Below are positions 1 through 6,772 of a stretch of DNA of 12,062 nt, one piece after another (the first letter of the stretch is position 1; each line of letters begins with the position of its first letter). The DNA comes from an uncultured Oscillospiraceae bacterium (GTDB lineage Bacteria; Bacillota; Clostridia; Oscillospirales; Acutalibacteraceae). The translations under genes and the position numbers were made by a program. The DNA lies in contig CABQAA010000033.1 in NCBI GenBank assembly GCA_902461995.1, positions 1-12,062 of the forward strand, in the 5' to 3' direction. The notes beneath the pieces are model-generated. The model did not search any database. It was not told the origin of the DNA and was given only the letters and a program-made list of their open reading frames with translations.

Positions 1-2020
1 CGCAGGGCATATACAGAAGCACGAACGCCAGGAACGACAGAGCAGATACCGGGGAAAACACCCCTTGCAGCACCGCTGTCATCTCCATACCGGTGGGCAG
101 ATACAGGATGGTCAGAGTTCCCACCACCGCTTCCTTGGCGACAAATCCCGTCACAAGCGCCACCGACGCCTGCCAGAACCCGAAGCCGAGGGGCTTGAAC
201 AGCGGCGCGATAACCCGACCCAGAGAAGCGAGAATGCTGTCCCCCGTCTGCTCGGGCGGCAGCATCTGGAAGCTCGGACTGAAAGACTGCAGGAACCAGA
301 TCACCACCGAGGCGGCGAGCAGGATTGTCCCCGCCCGCACGGCAAAATCTTTGATCCGCTCATACAGATGCCGCCAAAGCGTCTTGAAGGTCGGCAGGCG
401 GTAGGGTGGCAGTTCCATAACAAAAGGAGCGTGCCCGCCTTTGAGCACCGTCTTTTTCAGCAGCATGGCGCAGATGATGGCCACGATCAGCCCTGTCGCG
501 TAGATGCCGAAGACCACCAGCCCCTGGTAGGCCGGGAAAAACGCGGCGATAAACAGCGCATAGACCGGCATCTTGGCCGAGCAGGACATGAAGGGGGTGA
601 GCATGATGGTCATCCGGCGGTCCCGCTCGTTTTCGAGGGTGCGCGCCGCCATGATGGCCGGGACCGAACAGCCGAATCCCATCAGCATCGGGACAAACGA
701 CCGGCCGGACAGCCCGGTTTTGTGCAGCAGCTTATCCATGATGAACGCCGCCCGCGCCATATAGCCGCTGTCCTCCAGAATGGACAGGAAGAAAAACAGC
801 AGCAGAATCTGCGGAAAAAAGGAGACGATGGATCCGACGCCTTTGATCACGCCGTCACACACCAAACTGATCGCCCAGCCCGAGGCATGCAGACCCGTCA
901 GCCCCGCTTGGACCCACGGAGTGAATTTGTCAGTGATCAGCGCGTCCAGGCCGTCCGTCATCCAGGTACCCAGCGGACCGAAGGTGATGAAGAACACCAG
1001 GGCCATCACCCCGACGAACAGAGGCAGGGCCAGATATTTGTTGGTGACAACGGCGTCCACCTTGTCCGAAAGGGTCAGCTCCCCCGGCCCTTTCAGATGG
1101 GTAACGCATTCCTCGCACACCTTGCAAATGAAACGGTATTTCTGATCGGCGATAATCATGTCCCGCTCCCCATACTGGCTTTCCAGGGACCGGACGATCT
1201 CGTCGATCAGATGTGCCTCGCCGTCGCTGAGCTCGAGCGCCTCGATCGTGGGCGTGTCGTCGTCGATGAGCTTGACCGCCGACCAGCGCAGGGCCATTCC
1301 TTTGCGCATACAGGTCGGTTCAATGATGTCTTCGATCCGGAGAATCGCCTCGAGCACCCGGCCGGTGTAGATTTCATCGATCACATGGGTGGAGCGGTAT
1401 TCGGCCGCGTGATGCTCCCGCCGTTCATGCAGCTGGTGGCTTATGTAGGGATTCATCCCGTATTTTTCGCTGATCCGGCCGGCGAGCCGCTGTTCGTCGA
1501 AGGGCGCCAGCGGCACGGCCGCCCTTTCTACCCCGTCGTGATGCGCCCGGTCAACAAGCTCCTTGATTCCCCGTCCCCGGCTGGCCGCAACCGGCACGAC
1601 CGGAATGCCGAGCCTGTGTTCGAGCTTCTGCACGTCGATTTCCATCCCCCGGCTTTTCAGCATATCCATCATGTTGAGGGCAATGACCATCGGCCGGCCC
1701 AGCTCGGCCAGCTGCAGGGTGAGATAGAGATTCCGTTCGATGTTGGTGGCATCCACCACATCCACAATCACGTCGGGATTCTCTTGAATAACAAAATTCC
1801 GCGTCACCATTTCTTCCGCGGAATAGGGAGACAGGGAATAGATGCCCGGCAGATCCACCACCGTGACGTCCTGCCCGTGGGATTTGAGACCTCCCTCTTT
1901 TTTCTCCACCGTGACCCCCGGCCAGTTTCCCACATATTGATTGGAACCTGTCAATTCGTTGAACAGGGTGGTTTTGCCGCAGTTTGGGTTTCCGGCCAGG
2001 GCATAGACCCGTTTACTCAT
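1..2020 (-). CDS. feoB: Ferrous iron transport protein B (FeoB), C-terminus cut by window edge
   Basis: FeoB is an inner-membrane Fe(II) permease with an N-terminal GTPase-like domain. Reading the minus strand from ATG at 2020 gives 673 codons without a stop. Residues 10-17 form the G1 loop GNPNCGKT, 56-59 are DLPG (G3) and 116-119 are NMMD (G4). A helical GDI-like region follows. Membrane segments start near residue 330 and carry the family motifs GFGCSVPA, PFMSCSAKMPVY and FVAKEAVVG. The reading ends at LLYMPC, the conserved Y-x-P-C region near the usual C-terminus, so only the tail is missing. An in-frame TGA two codons upstream fixes the start at 2020. The AAGAAAGG ribosome site is rather far away, at 12 bases. 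The gene lies 55 bases after feoA and is surely co-transcribed. Oddity: residues 299-305 form C-x2-C-x2-C just before the first membrane segment. Motifs are read directly; iron specificity rests on the family and on feoA. Confidence 0.97.
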   Translation of the reverse strand, partial: MSKRVYALAGNPNCGKTTLFNELTGSNQYVGNWPGVTVEKKEGGLKSHGQDVTVVDLPGIYSLSPYSAEEMVTRNFVIQENPDVIVDVVDATNIERNLYLTLQLAELGRPMVIALNMMDMLKSRGMEIDVQKLEHRLGIPVVPVAASRGRGIKELVDRAHHDGVERAAVPLAPFDEQRLAGRISEKYGMNPYISHQLHERREHHAAEYRSTHVIDEIYTGRVLEAILRIEDIIEPTCMRKGMALRWSAVKLIDDDTPTIEALELSDGEAHLIDEIVRSLESQYGERDMIIADQKYRFICKVCEECVTHLKGPGELTLSDKVDAVVTNKYLALPLFVGVMALVFFITFGPLGTWMTDGLDALITDKFTPWVQAGLTGLHASGWAISLVCDGVIKGVGSIVSFFPQILLLFFFLSILEDSGYMARAAFIMDKLLHKTGLSGRSFVPMLMGFGCSVPAIMAARTLENERDRRMTIMLTPFMSCSAKMPVYALFIAAFFPAYQGLVVFGIYATGLIVAIICAMLLKKTVLKGGHAPFVMELPPYRLPTFKTLWRHLYERIKDFAVRAGTILLAASVVIWFLQSFSPSFQMLPPEQTGDSILASLGRVIAPLFKPLGFGFWQASVALVTGFVAKEAVVGTLTILYLPTGMEMTAVLQGVFSPVSALSFLAFVLLYMPC

Positions 2021-2075
2021 GGTTCATCGAGGCCTTTCTTATCAAATTCTTGAGACATATTTAGGCCCGTGCCGG

Positions 2076-2309
2076 TCAATCCTGTGTCTCTACCGTAATC
2101 TCCTTCGCTTCCGACCGCCGGATGCTGAGTTCATATCCGCGCACATTGAGTTCCAGCGGATCCCCCATCGGCGCAGCCTTCCGCAGAATCACCAGCGCCC
2201 CCGGCGTGATCCCCATATCGATAATGCGGCGGCGAAGGGCACCCGCGCACCCCAGTCCCGTCACCACTGCCGATTCGCCGATTTTCATATCGTTGACTGT
2301 CTTTTGCAT
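2076..2309 (-). CDS. feoA: Ferrous iron transport protein A (FeoA)
   Basis: FeoA is a small cytosolic SH3-like protein needed for FeoB function. The 77-residue product begins MQKTVNDMKIGE and has the typical core: a glycine-rich turn followed by RRRIIDMGITPGA, then a hydrophobic strand and an ELNVRGYELSIRRSEA ending. The open frame extends upstream to an ATG at 2348. That codon sits on the predicted transcription start and lacks a ribosome site. The ATG at 2309, with GGGG seven bases before it, matches normal FeoA length and is preferred. A start at 2315 is possible but is too close to the GGGG. It is the first gene of the feoAB operon, directly under a promoter and palindromic operator. Confidence 0.94.
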   Translation of the reverse strand: MQKTVNDMKIGESAVVTGLGCAGALRRRIIDMGITPGALVILRKAAPMGDPLELNVRGYELSIRRSEAKEITVETQD

Positions 2310-2341
2310 AAACATACCCCGTTTTCTGGTATCGACGTAGG

Positions 2342-2355
2342 TTAGCACCTGCTAA
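2342..2355. promoter_or_regulatory. Palindromic operator candidate at the feo promoter
   Basis: TTAGCA-CC-TGCTAA is a perfect inverted repeat with 6-base arms and a 2-base centre. It abuts the -10 box of the feo promoter and covers the predicted start of transcription, the classic place for a repressor site. The TTAG...CTAA half-sites resemble those of the DtxR/IdeR/MntR metal-repressor family, whose consensus is built on TTAGGTTAG half-sites; the flank TAGGTTAGC at 2338-2346 adds to that likeness. The regulator is inferred; no regulator gene of this family is in the window. Confidence 0.6.
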
Positions 2356-2383
2356 TTTTATCACAATCACCACACAGCGTCAA
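2355..2383 (-). promoter_or_regulatory. Sigma-A promoter of feoAB
   Basis: On the minus strand, TTGACG (2383-2378) is followed after exactly 17 bases by TAAAAT (2360-2355). Both boxes match the sigma-A consensus at five of six positions. Transcription would start near 2348, about 39 bases before the chosen feoA start. Confidence 0.85.
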
Positions 2384-2484
2384 TGAAAAAATGTCGATCC
2401 GGCCGCATAAAACGATAGCGAAATTAGCTAAATTCTCCTCTCAATATTTTTATATTATCTCGCAAGTTTTCACAAGGAGAAACG

Positions 2485-2513
2485 TTGACAAAAAATACAA
2501 TATTTGGTATTAT
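2485..2513 (+). promoter_or_regulatory. Sigma-A promoter of the abrB-type gene
   Basis: TTGACA (2485-2490, perfect consensus), a 17-base spacer, then TATTAT (2508-2513, five of six). Predicted start of transcription is near 2520, giving a leader of about 60 bases before the GTG start of the AbrB-type gene. Confidence 0.88.
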
Positions 2514-2581
2514 TGGTCTGGAAAGGAAGAAACTCGACAAAATCCGCCGACAAACCATGACGAAACAAGGAGGAATCCGCC

Positions 2582-2836
2582 GTGAAATCCACCGGTATCG
2601 TTCGTAAAATCGATGATCTTGGCCGTATTGTCCTTCCCATTGAGCTGCGCCGTACATTGGAAGTCAGTGAACGCGATCCGCTCGAAATCTTCATCGAGGA
2701 CAACACCATCATCCTCAAAAAGTACCAGCCTGCCTGCATTTTCTGCGGTAATGCCAAAGATGTTGTCACCTACAAGGGCCGCAACATCTGCCCCGCCTGC
2801 ATTGAAGAGATCTCCAAAAAACTCGGCGACGAGTAA
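2582..2836 (+). CDS. abrB: AbrB-family transition-state regulator with C-terminal CxxC...CxxC motif
   Basis: AbrB proteins are small DNA-binding regulators of stationary-phase and sporulation genes. They bind as multimers through a swapped-hairpin beta-barrel. The 84-residue product starts KSTGIVRKIDDLGRIVLPIE after the initiator and continues RRTL..DPLEIFIEDNTIILKKY, the SpoVT/AbrB N-terminal domain (residues 1-48). The C-terminal part differs from Bacillus subtilis AbrB. It has C52-x2-C55 and C70-x2-C73, a likely zinc-binding knuckle common in clostridial relatives. Start is GTG at 2582, eight bases after a perfect AAGGAGG (2567-2573). The gene stands alone between its own promoter and terminator. 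Family assignment is firm. Target genes cannot be told from sequence, and it could equally be called an AbrB/SpoVT paralogue. Confidence 0.93.
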   Translation: MKSTGIVRKIDDLGRIVLPIELRRTLEVSERDPLEIFIEDNTIILKKYQPACIFCGNAKDVVTYKGRNICPACIEEISKKLGDE

Positions 2837-2853
2837 TATCTTTCCAGTAAAAG

Positions 2854-2887
2854 CCTCCGTCAAACTTGCCGATGACGGAGGTTTTTT
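2854..2887 (+). terminator. Rho-independent terminator of the abrB-type gene
   Basis: CCTCCGTCA (2854-2862) pairs perfectly with TGACGGAGG (2873-2881) across a 10-base loop, followed by six T (2882-2887). It ends the abrB-type transcript 18 bases after the stop codon and separates it from the met operon. Confidence 0.92.
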
Positions 2888-2930
2888 CTTTCATTTCGGA
2901 TACCAAAGTTCGGAAATTTCAAAAAAGCTC

Positions 2931-2959
2931 TTGACGAATTTTCAAAACGTGTGTATAAT
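2931..2959 (+). promoter_or_regulatory. Sigma-A promoter of the metNIQ T-box leader
   Basis: TTGACG (2931-2936), a 17-base spacer and a perfect TATAAT (2954-2959). Transcription should start near 2966, at the beginning of the T-box leader. Confidence 0.9.
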
Positions 2960-2965
2960 GCGGCT

Positions 2966-3270
2966 AAACGAACATAACAACAGACTTGGAAGAGAAGAGT
3001 AGGCCTCCGCGTCATTTCCAGAGAACCCGGGCAGCTGAGAACGGGTAATGACAACGCCGCCGAACATGGTCTCGGAGTCGCGCGGCCAACCCCGGGGGAA
3101 TCCTCCGGATTTAAGCTGCGACGGGTGCGCCCGTTATCGCGTCAGGGTATGAACCGGTCCGGCCGGGAGTACCCGTCAAGGCCCGTTTCCGCGAGGAACG
3201 GGTGAACTAAGGTGGTAACACGAAGCATCGGCTTTCGTCCTTGGAATATCCAAGAACGAAGGCTTTTTTT
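2966..3270 (+). promoter_or_regulatory. T-box riboswitch, probably tRNA-Met specific
   Basis: T-box leaders read the charging state of a tRNA and switch a terminator off when it is uncharged. Stem I is visible: GTCATT (3011-3016) pairs with AATGAC (3047-3052) and ACCCG (3025-3029) with CGGGT (3042-3046), around the conserved AGAGA and GGCAGCTGAGAA elements. The 3' side then reads GAAC-ATG-G, making AUG at 3066-3068 the best specifier codon. CCCGTT/AACGGG (3182-3202) forms stem III. The T-box AAGGTGGTAACACG (3209-3222) follows. AAGG (3209-3212) pairs with CCTT (3239-3242) and ACGAA (3220-3224) with TTCGT (3234-3238), leaving a 7-base UGGUAAC bulge whose UGGU complements the ACCA end of tRNA-Met. 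The downstream metNIQ genes agree with Met. T-box identity is firm; the exact specifier is inferred. Confidence 0.93.
3231..3270 (+). terminator. T-box regulated terminator hairpin
   Basis: GCTTTCGT-C-CTTGG pairs with CCAAG-A-ACGAAGGC around a five-base AATAT loop with one C/A mismatch, then seven T (3264-3270). Its 5' arm contains the bases used by the antiterminator (3234-3242), so the two structures exclude each other, as expected for a T-box switch. Confidence 0.9.
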
Positions 3271-3307
3271 GTTTCCGCGGATCAAACCCTAGAAAGGCTG
3301 TGAAGAT

Positions 3308-4063
3308 ATGGAACCCGCCATCCGCATCGAAAATCTGACCAAAATTTTCCCGTCCGGCGGCGATGTAGCCGCACTGCGTGGCGTCAGCCTGGACGTCGCA
3401 TCCGGCGATATCTTCGGGATCATCGGTATGAGCGGCGCAGGAAAAAGTACCCTGCTGCGCTGCATCGCGATGCTCGAGATCCCCACCGAGGGCCGGGTTC
3501 TCATCGAGGGGACCGATATTGGGGAACTCAAAGGCCGGGCAGCCATCGCTCACCGCAAGGAAGTCGGCGTCATCTTCCAGGGATATAACCTTCTCATGCA
3601 GCGGACTGTCCGCCGCAACGTCGCTTTTCCGCTCGAACTCAATCGGCTTTCCAAGACAGCCGTTCGCGAACGGGTGGATCAGCTGCTCGATCTGGTAGGA
3701 CTTTCCGACAAGGCGGAGGCCTATCCCGCCCAGCTTTCGGGTGGGCAGAAGCAGCGGGTCGCCATTGCCCGTGCCCTGGCCAGCGACCCCAAAATTCTTC
3801 TTTGCGACGAACCCACCTCGGCCCTGGATGCTATGACGACCGGTGCCATCCTCGATCTTCTGCGGGACATCAACCGTCGTCTCGGGGTCACGGTGATCAT
3901 CATCACCCATGAAATCGGAGTCGTCAAATCCATCTGCAACCGGGTCGCCGTGATCGACGCGGGCCGCATCGCCGAATGCGGCGATACCGAAACCGTCTTT
4001 GCCGCCCCGCAGAGCCGGATGACACGAATGCTTTTGGGGATGAAAGGAGACGATGAGACATGA
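3308..4063 (+). CDS. metN: Methionine ABC transporter ATPase (MetN), short form
   Basis: This is the ATP-hydrolysing subunit of the MetNIQ methionine importer, on the cytoplasmic face of the membrane. The 251-residue chain has Walker A GMSGAGKST (40-48), Q-loop Q91, signature LSGGQ (143-147), Walker B ILLCDEP with catalytic E168, and the switch H201. It ends shortly after the nucleotide-binding domain. Many MetN proteins are about 340 residues with a C-terminal NIL (ACT-like) domain that binds methionine and inhibits transport; that domain is absent here. ATG at 3308 follows AGAAAGG by 10 bases. The stop overlaps the metI start by four bases (ATGA). The met assignment comes from the T-box, the MetI-type permease and the NlpA-type lipoprotein next door; other substrates such as D-Met or S-containing analogues remain possible. 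Confidence 0.93.
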   Translation: MEPAIRIENLTKIFPSGGDVAALRGVSLDVASGDIFGIIGMSGAGKSTLLRCIAMLEIPTEGRVLIEGTDIGELKGRAAIAHRKEVGVIFQGYNLLMQRTVRRNVAFPLELNRLSKTAVRERVDQLLDLVGLSDKAEAYPAQLSGGQKQRVAIARALASDPKILLCDEPTSALDAMTTGAILDLLRDINRRLGVTVIIITHEIGVVKSICNRVAVIDAGRIAECGDTETVFAAPQSRMTRMLLGMKGDDET

Positions 4064-4737
4064 TCGAAACCCTCTCCCGGCTATGGGAAACATATGGGAT
4101 GATGTTGCTTGAAGGAACGGGCAGCACCCTGTATATGACCTTTGCCGCCACCCTGTTTGCTTATCTCATCGGTCTTCCCCTGGGCGTCCTGATGATCCTC
4201 ACGGCCAAGGACGGCATCCGGCCTCATCCGGTTTTGAACGCTGTCCTGGGCTGGGTGATCAACATCGGCCGCTCCATCCCCTTCATCATCCTGATCGTCG
4301 CGCTCATCCCCCTCACCCGCCTGATCACCGGAACCTCTATCGGCCCCACGGCCGCCATCGTTCCCCTGGTCATCGGCGCGGCACCTTTCGTGGCCCGCTT
4401 GGTCGAGACGTCCCTGAAGGAAGTCGATCCTAAAGTGGTCGAAGCCGCGCAGACCATGGGAGCAACCGGCTGGCAGATTGTCTGGAAGGTTCTGCTGCCC
4501 GAGTCCATCCCTTCTCTGATCCGGGGCACCTCCATCTCCACCATCACCCTGATCGGCTACTCCGCCATGGCGGGCACGGTCGGCGGCGGCGGGCTTGGAG
4601 ACATCGCCATCCGGTACGGGTACCAGCGATATCAGCGGGACGTGATGATCGTCACCATCATCCTGCTCGTCATCATCGTACAGATCATTCAGTTTTTGTT
4701 CGGCCTGTTGGCCAAAGCCATCGATAAACGCTCATAA
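4060..4737 (+). CDS. metI: Methionine ABC transporter permease (MetI)
   Basis: This is the membrane-spanning subunit of MetNIQ. The 225-residue protein is hydrophobic, with about five membrane segments starting near residue 24. The EAA coupling loop lies around residues 128-150 (EAAQTMGATGWQIVWKVLLP) and would dock onto MetN. The AGTVGGGGLGDIAIRYGYQ stretch (171-189) is typical of MetI rather than of other BPD permeases. ATG at 4060 overlaps the metN stop by four bases, indicating translational coupling. Length is normal for the family. No defects were seen. Confidence 0.95.
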   Translation: MIETLSRLWETYGMMLLEGTGSTLYMTFAATLFAYLIGLPLGVLMILTAKDGIRPHPVLNAVLGWVINIGRSIPFIILIVALIPLTRLITGTSIGPTAAIVPLVIGAAPFVARLVETSLKEVDPKVVEAAQTMGATGWQIVWKVLLPESIPSLIRGTSISTITLIGYSAMAGTVGGGGLGDIAIRYGYQRYQRDVMIVTIILLVIIVQIIQFLFGLLAKAIDKRS

Positions 4738-4773
4738 TTCCATTCATATTTATTAAGAAAGAGGGACTTTATC

Positions 4774-5571
4774 ATGACCATCGCGAAACGCCTCCTGACG
4801 GCCGCTGCCGCGGCCCTGCTGCTACTCTCCCTGTCCGCCTGCGGCAGCAAAAAAGATGACAAAACCATCACCGTGGGGGCTTCCCCCGATCCGCATGCCC
4901 GCATTCTCAAAGCGGCCGAGCCGCTGCTCAAAGAAAAGGGATACACCCTCGTCATCCGGGAGTTTTCGGATTATGTCCTGCCCAACACCGCGCTGGAAGA
5001 GGGATCCTTGGATGCCAACTTCTTCCAGCATGAGCCCTATCTGCTCGATTTCAACAAAGAAAACAAAACCCACCTCGTCGCGGCCGCCACCATTCACTAT
5101 GAACCCATGGGCATCTACGCCGGCAAGAGCGATTCCCTGGCTGATATTCCGGACGGCGCCAAAATCGCGGTTCCCAGCGATACCACCAACGAAGCCCGCG
5201 CCTTGCAGCTGCTTGAGCAGAACGGCCTGATCAAGCTCAAGGAAGGATCCGGCCTTTCCGCCACCAAGACCGATATCGCGGAAAATCCCCACAACATCCA
5301 CATCATCGAAACCGAAGCCGCTCAGGTTCCCCGTACCCTGGACGATGTGAACTTCGCCGTTGCGAACGGAAACTACGCGATCTCGGCCGGCATCACGGGC
5401 AAGCTTTTGGTCAAAGAAGGCACAGCCACGAACTACGGCAACATCGTTGCCGTCAAGGAGGGGCAGCAGGACTCTGAAAAGATCAAAGCCCTCGTCGAGG
5501 CGCTCAAATCCGATACGGTCCGTCAGTTTATTGTACAGGAATTCGGCGAAACCGCCGTCCCGATGTTTTAA
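4774..5571 (+). CDS. metQ: Methionine-binding lipoprotein (MetQ, NlpA family)
   Basis: This is the extracytoplasmic substrate-binding subunit of the MetNIQ importer. The 265-residue precursor begins with a lysine/arginine n-region and an alanine/leucine-rich core, ending in the lipobox LSAC with the lipidated Cys at residue 23. The mature part follows the NlpA/MetQ pattern: KTITVGASPDPHARIL near the start, then DYVLPNTALEEGSLDANFFQHEPYL, VPSDTTNEARALQLLE, and a close with AVKEGQQDSEKIKALVEAL. These are hallmark family stretches. A GAGGG ribosome site (4761-4765) precedes ATG at 4774. It is the last gene of the operon, 36 bases after metI and followed at once by a strong terminator. Confidence 0.95.
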   Translation: MTIAKRLLTAAAAALLLLSLSACGSKKDDKTITVGASPDPHARILKAAEPLLKEKGYTLVIREFSDYVLPNTALEEGSLDANFFQHEPYLLDFNKENKTHLVAAATIHYEPMGIYAGKSDSLADIPDGAKIAVPSDTTNEARALQLLEQNGLIKLKEGSGLSATKTDIAENPHNIHIIETEAAQVPRTLDDVNFAVANGNYAISAGITGKLLVKEGTATNYGNIVAVKEGQQDSEKIKALVEALKSDTVRQFIVQEFGETAVPMF

Positions 5572-5587
5572 ACCCATACAGTCGCTG

Positions 5588-5626
5588 AAACTCCCCTGCG
5601 TATCATTGGATACGCAGGGGAGTTTT
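5588..5626 (+). terminator. Rho-independent terminator of metNIQ
   Basis: A perfect 17-base-pair stem (5588-5604 with 5609-5625), core CTCCCCTGCGTATC, closes a four-base ATTG loop and runs into a T-tract ending at 5626. It lies 17 bases after the metQ stop. Confidence 0.95.
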
Positions 5627-5787
5627 TCATTTTAAAGGATTGTATCTATCCCCCCTTCTCCTGGGACGGAGATTTTTCCTTTTTTAGGGGACAGCCGGAT
5701 TCGGCGATTTTCTTCCCGGACAGGCGCAGATACCCGGTGGCTCAGCAGCAGTCCTTCCGTCTCATGCAAGGTTTTGCTTCTCGCGGT

Positions 5788-5816
5788 TCATGTTTCCGGC
5801 TTGTCATGCATATATA
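5788..5816 (+). promoter_or_regulatory. Candidate sporulation (sigma-E-like) promoter of the SleC-like cluster
   Basis: TCATGTT (5788-5794) and CATATATA (5809-5816) are separated by 14 bases. They resemble the sigma-E -35 (KMATATT) and -10 (CATACAAT) elements. The start would fall near 5823, just before the GAAAGG ribosome site at 5831. The same bases could serve as a poor sigma-A promoter (TTCATG-17-TATATA). The rest of 5627-5787 shows no gene or clear signal. Confidence 0.4.
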
Positions 5817-5844
5817 TAAAGCATTCATATGAAAGGCGTGATGT

Positions 5845-6753
5845 ATGATGAACTCCAATCCCCTTTCCAATCAGAGCCTGCAGGAGATGATGGAACGATA
5901 CCGTCAGGAGATGATGCAGCTCAGAGGCCGCAGCTCTCTGCCTCCGGAACCGGCTGAGGAGGCGCCGCGCTTTCCGGTAAACGCCGAAGAAGCGGACGCC
6001 ATGCAGGAGGGAGACGGCGTGCAGCTGGTCCCGCCTATTCCCATGCCGCTTGTAACCGACGAGCCGGAGGCGGCCGCCCCGGCTCCCAAACCGAAAAGCC
6101 CGAGAACCCCCCTCCCCTTCACCCCGCCCGAAACCGTGGACGATCTGCCCATGCGGAACAATCCTCCGGCCGTAACGGTGGAGCCGGAAGAACCCGCGTA
6201 TTACATGCCTGGAGAGGATACCCCGGCCATAGACCTCGCGGAACCCGAAGGCAATGTCGACGAGCAAATACGCGAAGAGATGATGGAGGGTATGCGTCCG
6301 GACGGCAACGAAATGGACATCACGAACAGCGCCCCTAGGATCATCCCGGTTGAAACCGCCTATCCGCCTGAGAACGATCTCGCCACCCTGCAGGTGCGGG
6401 TATACAAGGCGCGCGGGGCGGTGCCCATTCAGAACGCCGTGGTGACCATCACAGGCAAAAATCCCGAAAACGACCTGCAGTATGTCGCACTGACAGATGC
6501 CAACGGCTTCAGCCCTCCTGTCGTTCTTCCGGCTGTGGACCGGAAGCTCACTCTCCAGCCATCCGAGAATATCCCTGTAACCACCTATGATGTGTTGGTT
6601 GTCGCGCCGGGTTATTTCCGGGTGCGCAACCGCAATGTTCCAGTCTACGGCGGCACCTCAGCCATCCAGCCGGTCGAACTGATCCCTCTTCCCGAAATGA
6701 TCGATGGAACCGAAGAACAGACCTTCTACGGTTCGGGACCGCAGGATCTGTAA
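5845..6753 (+). CDS. SleC-like N-terminal domain protein, Pro/Glu-rich, with a CarboxypepD-regulatory-like beta-sandwich
   Basis: The 302-residue protein has three parts. Residues 1-30 form a Met-rich helical start (MMNSNPLSNQSLQEMMERYR). Residues 33-175 are a low-complexity, acidic and proline-rich stretch. Residues 180-285 are a beta-sandwich of the carboxypeptidase-regulatory type (LQVRVYKARGAVPIQNAVVTI, YDVLVVAPGYF, SAIQPVELIPLPE). I recognise the last part as the N-terminal pre-domain of clostridial spore cortex-lytic proteins of the SleC group, normally fused to the enzyme encoded here by the next gene. No signal peptide or membrane segment is visible. ATG at 5845 follows GAAAGG by eight bases. 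The stop is 19 bases before the enzyme gene, so both are in one operon. Role by inference: a partner, inhibitor or spore-targeting piece of the enzyme. Direct function is unknown. Confidence 0.75.
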   Translation: MMNSNPLSNQSLQEMMERYRQEMMQLRGRSSLPPEPAEEAPRFPVNAEEADAMQEGDGVQLVPPIPMPLVTDEPEAAAPAPKPKSPRTPLPFTPPETVDDLPMRNNPPAVTVEPEEPAYYMPGEDTPAIDLAEPEGNVDEQIREEMMEGMRPDGNEMDITNSAPRIIPVETAYPPENDLATLQVRVYKARGAVPIQNAVVTITGKNPENDLQYVALTDANGFSPPVVLPAVDRKLTLQPSENIPVTTYDVLVVAPGYFRVRNRNVPVYGGTSAIQPVELIPLPEMIDGTEEQTFYGSGPQDL

Positions 6754-6772
6754 TGCGAAAGGAGGCACCCCC

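Noticed and set aside
65..2053. Long open frame of 662 codons on the plus strand
   Set aside because: It is the shadow of feoB on the opposite strand. The protein is low-complexity (His, Arg, Gln, Asp rich) without any family motif, while the minus strand shows complete FeoB signatures.
2017..2058. Thirteen-codon frame (MSQEFDKKGLDEP) between feoA and feoB whose TGA overlaps the feoB ATG
   Set aside because: It could couple translation, but it has no clear ribosome site and is too short to support as a gene without conservation data.
3176..4093. 305-codon minus-strand frame opposite metN
   Set aside because: Shadow of metN: no ribosome site, no family motif, and it spans the T-box terminator and the metN/metI overlap.
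5826..5833. CATATGAA as the -10 element of a sigma-E promoter for the SleC-like operon
   Set aside because: Its start site would lie after the GAAAGG ribosome site at 5831, removing that site from the message; the upstream pair at 5788-5816 fits better.
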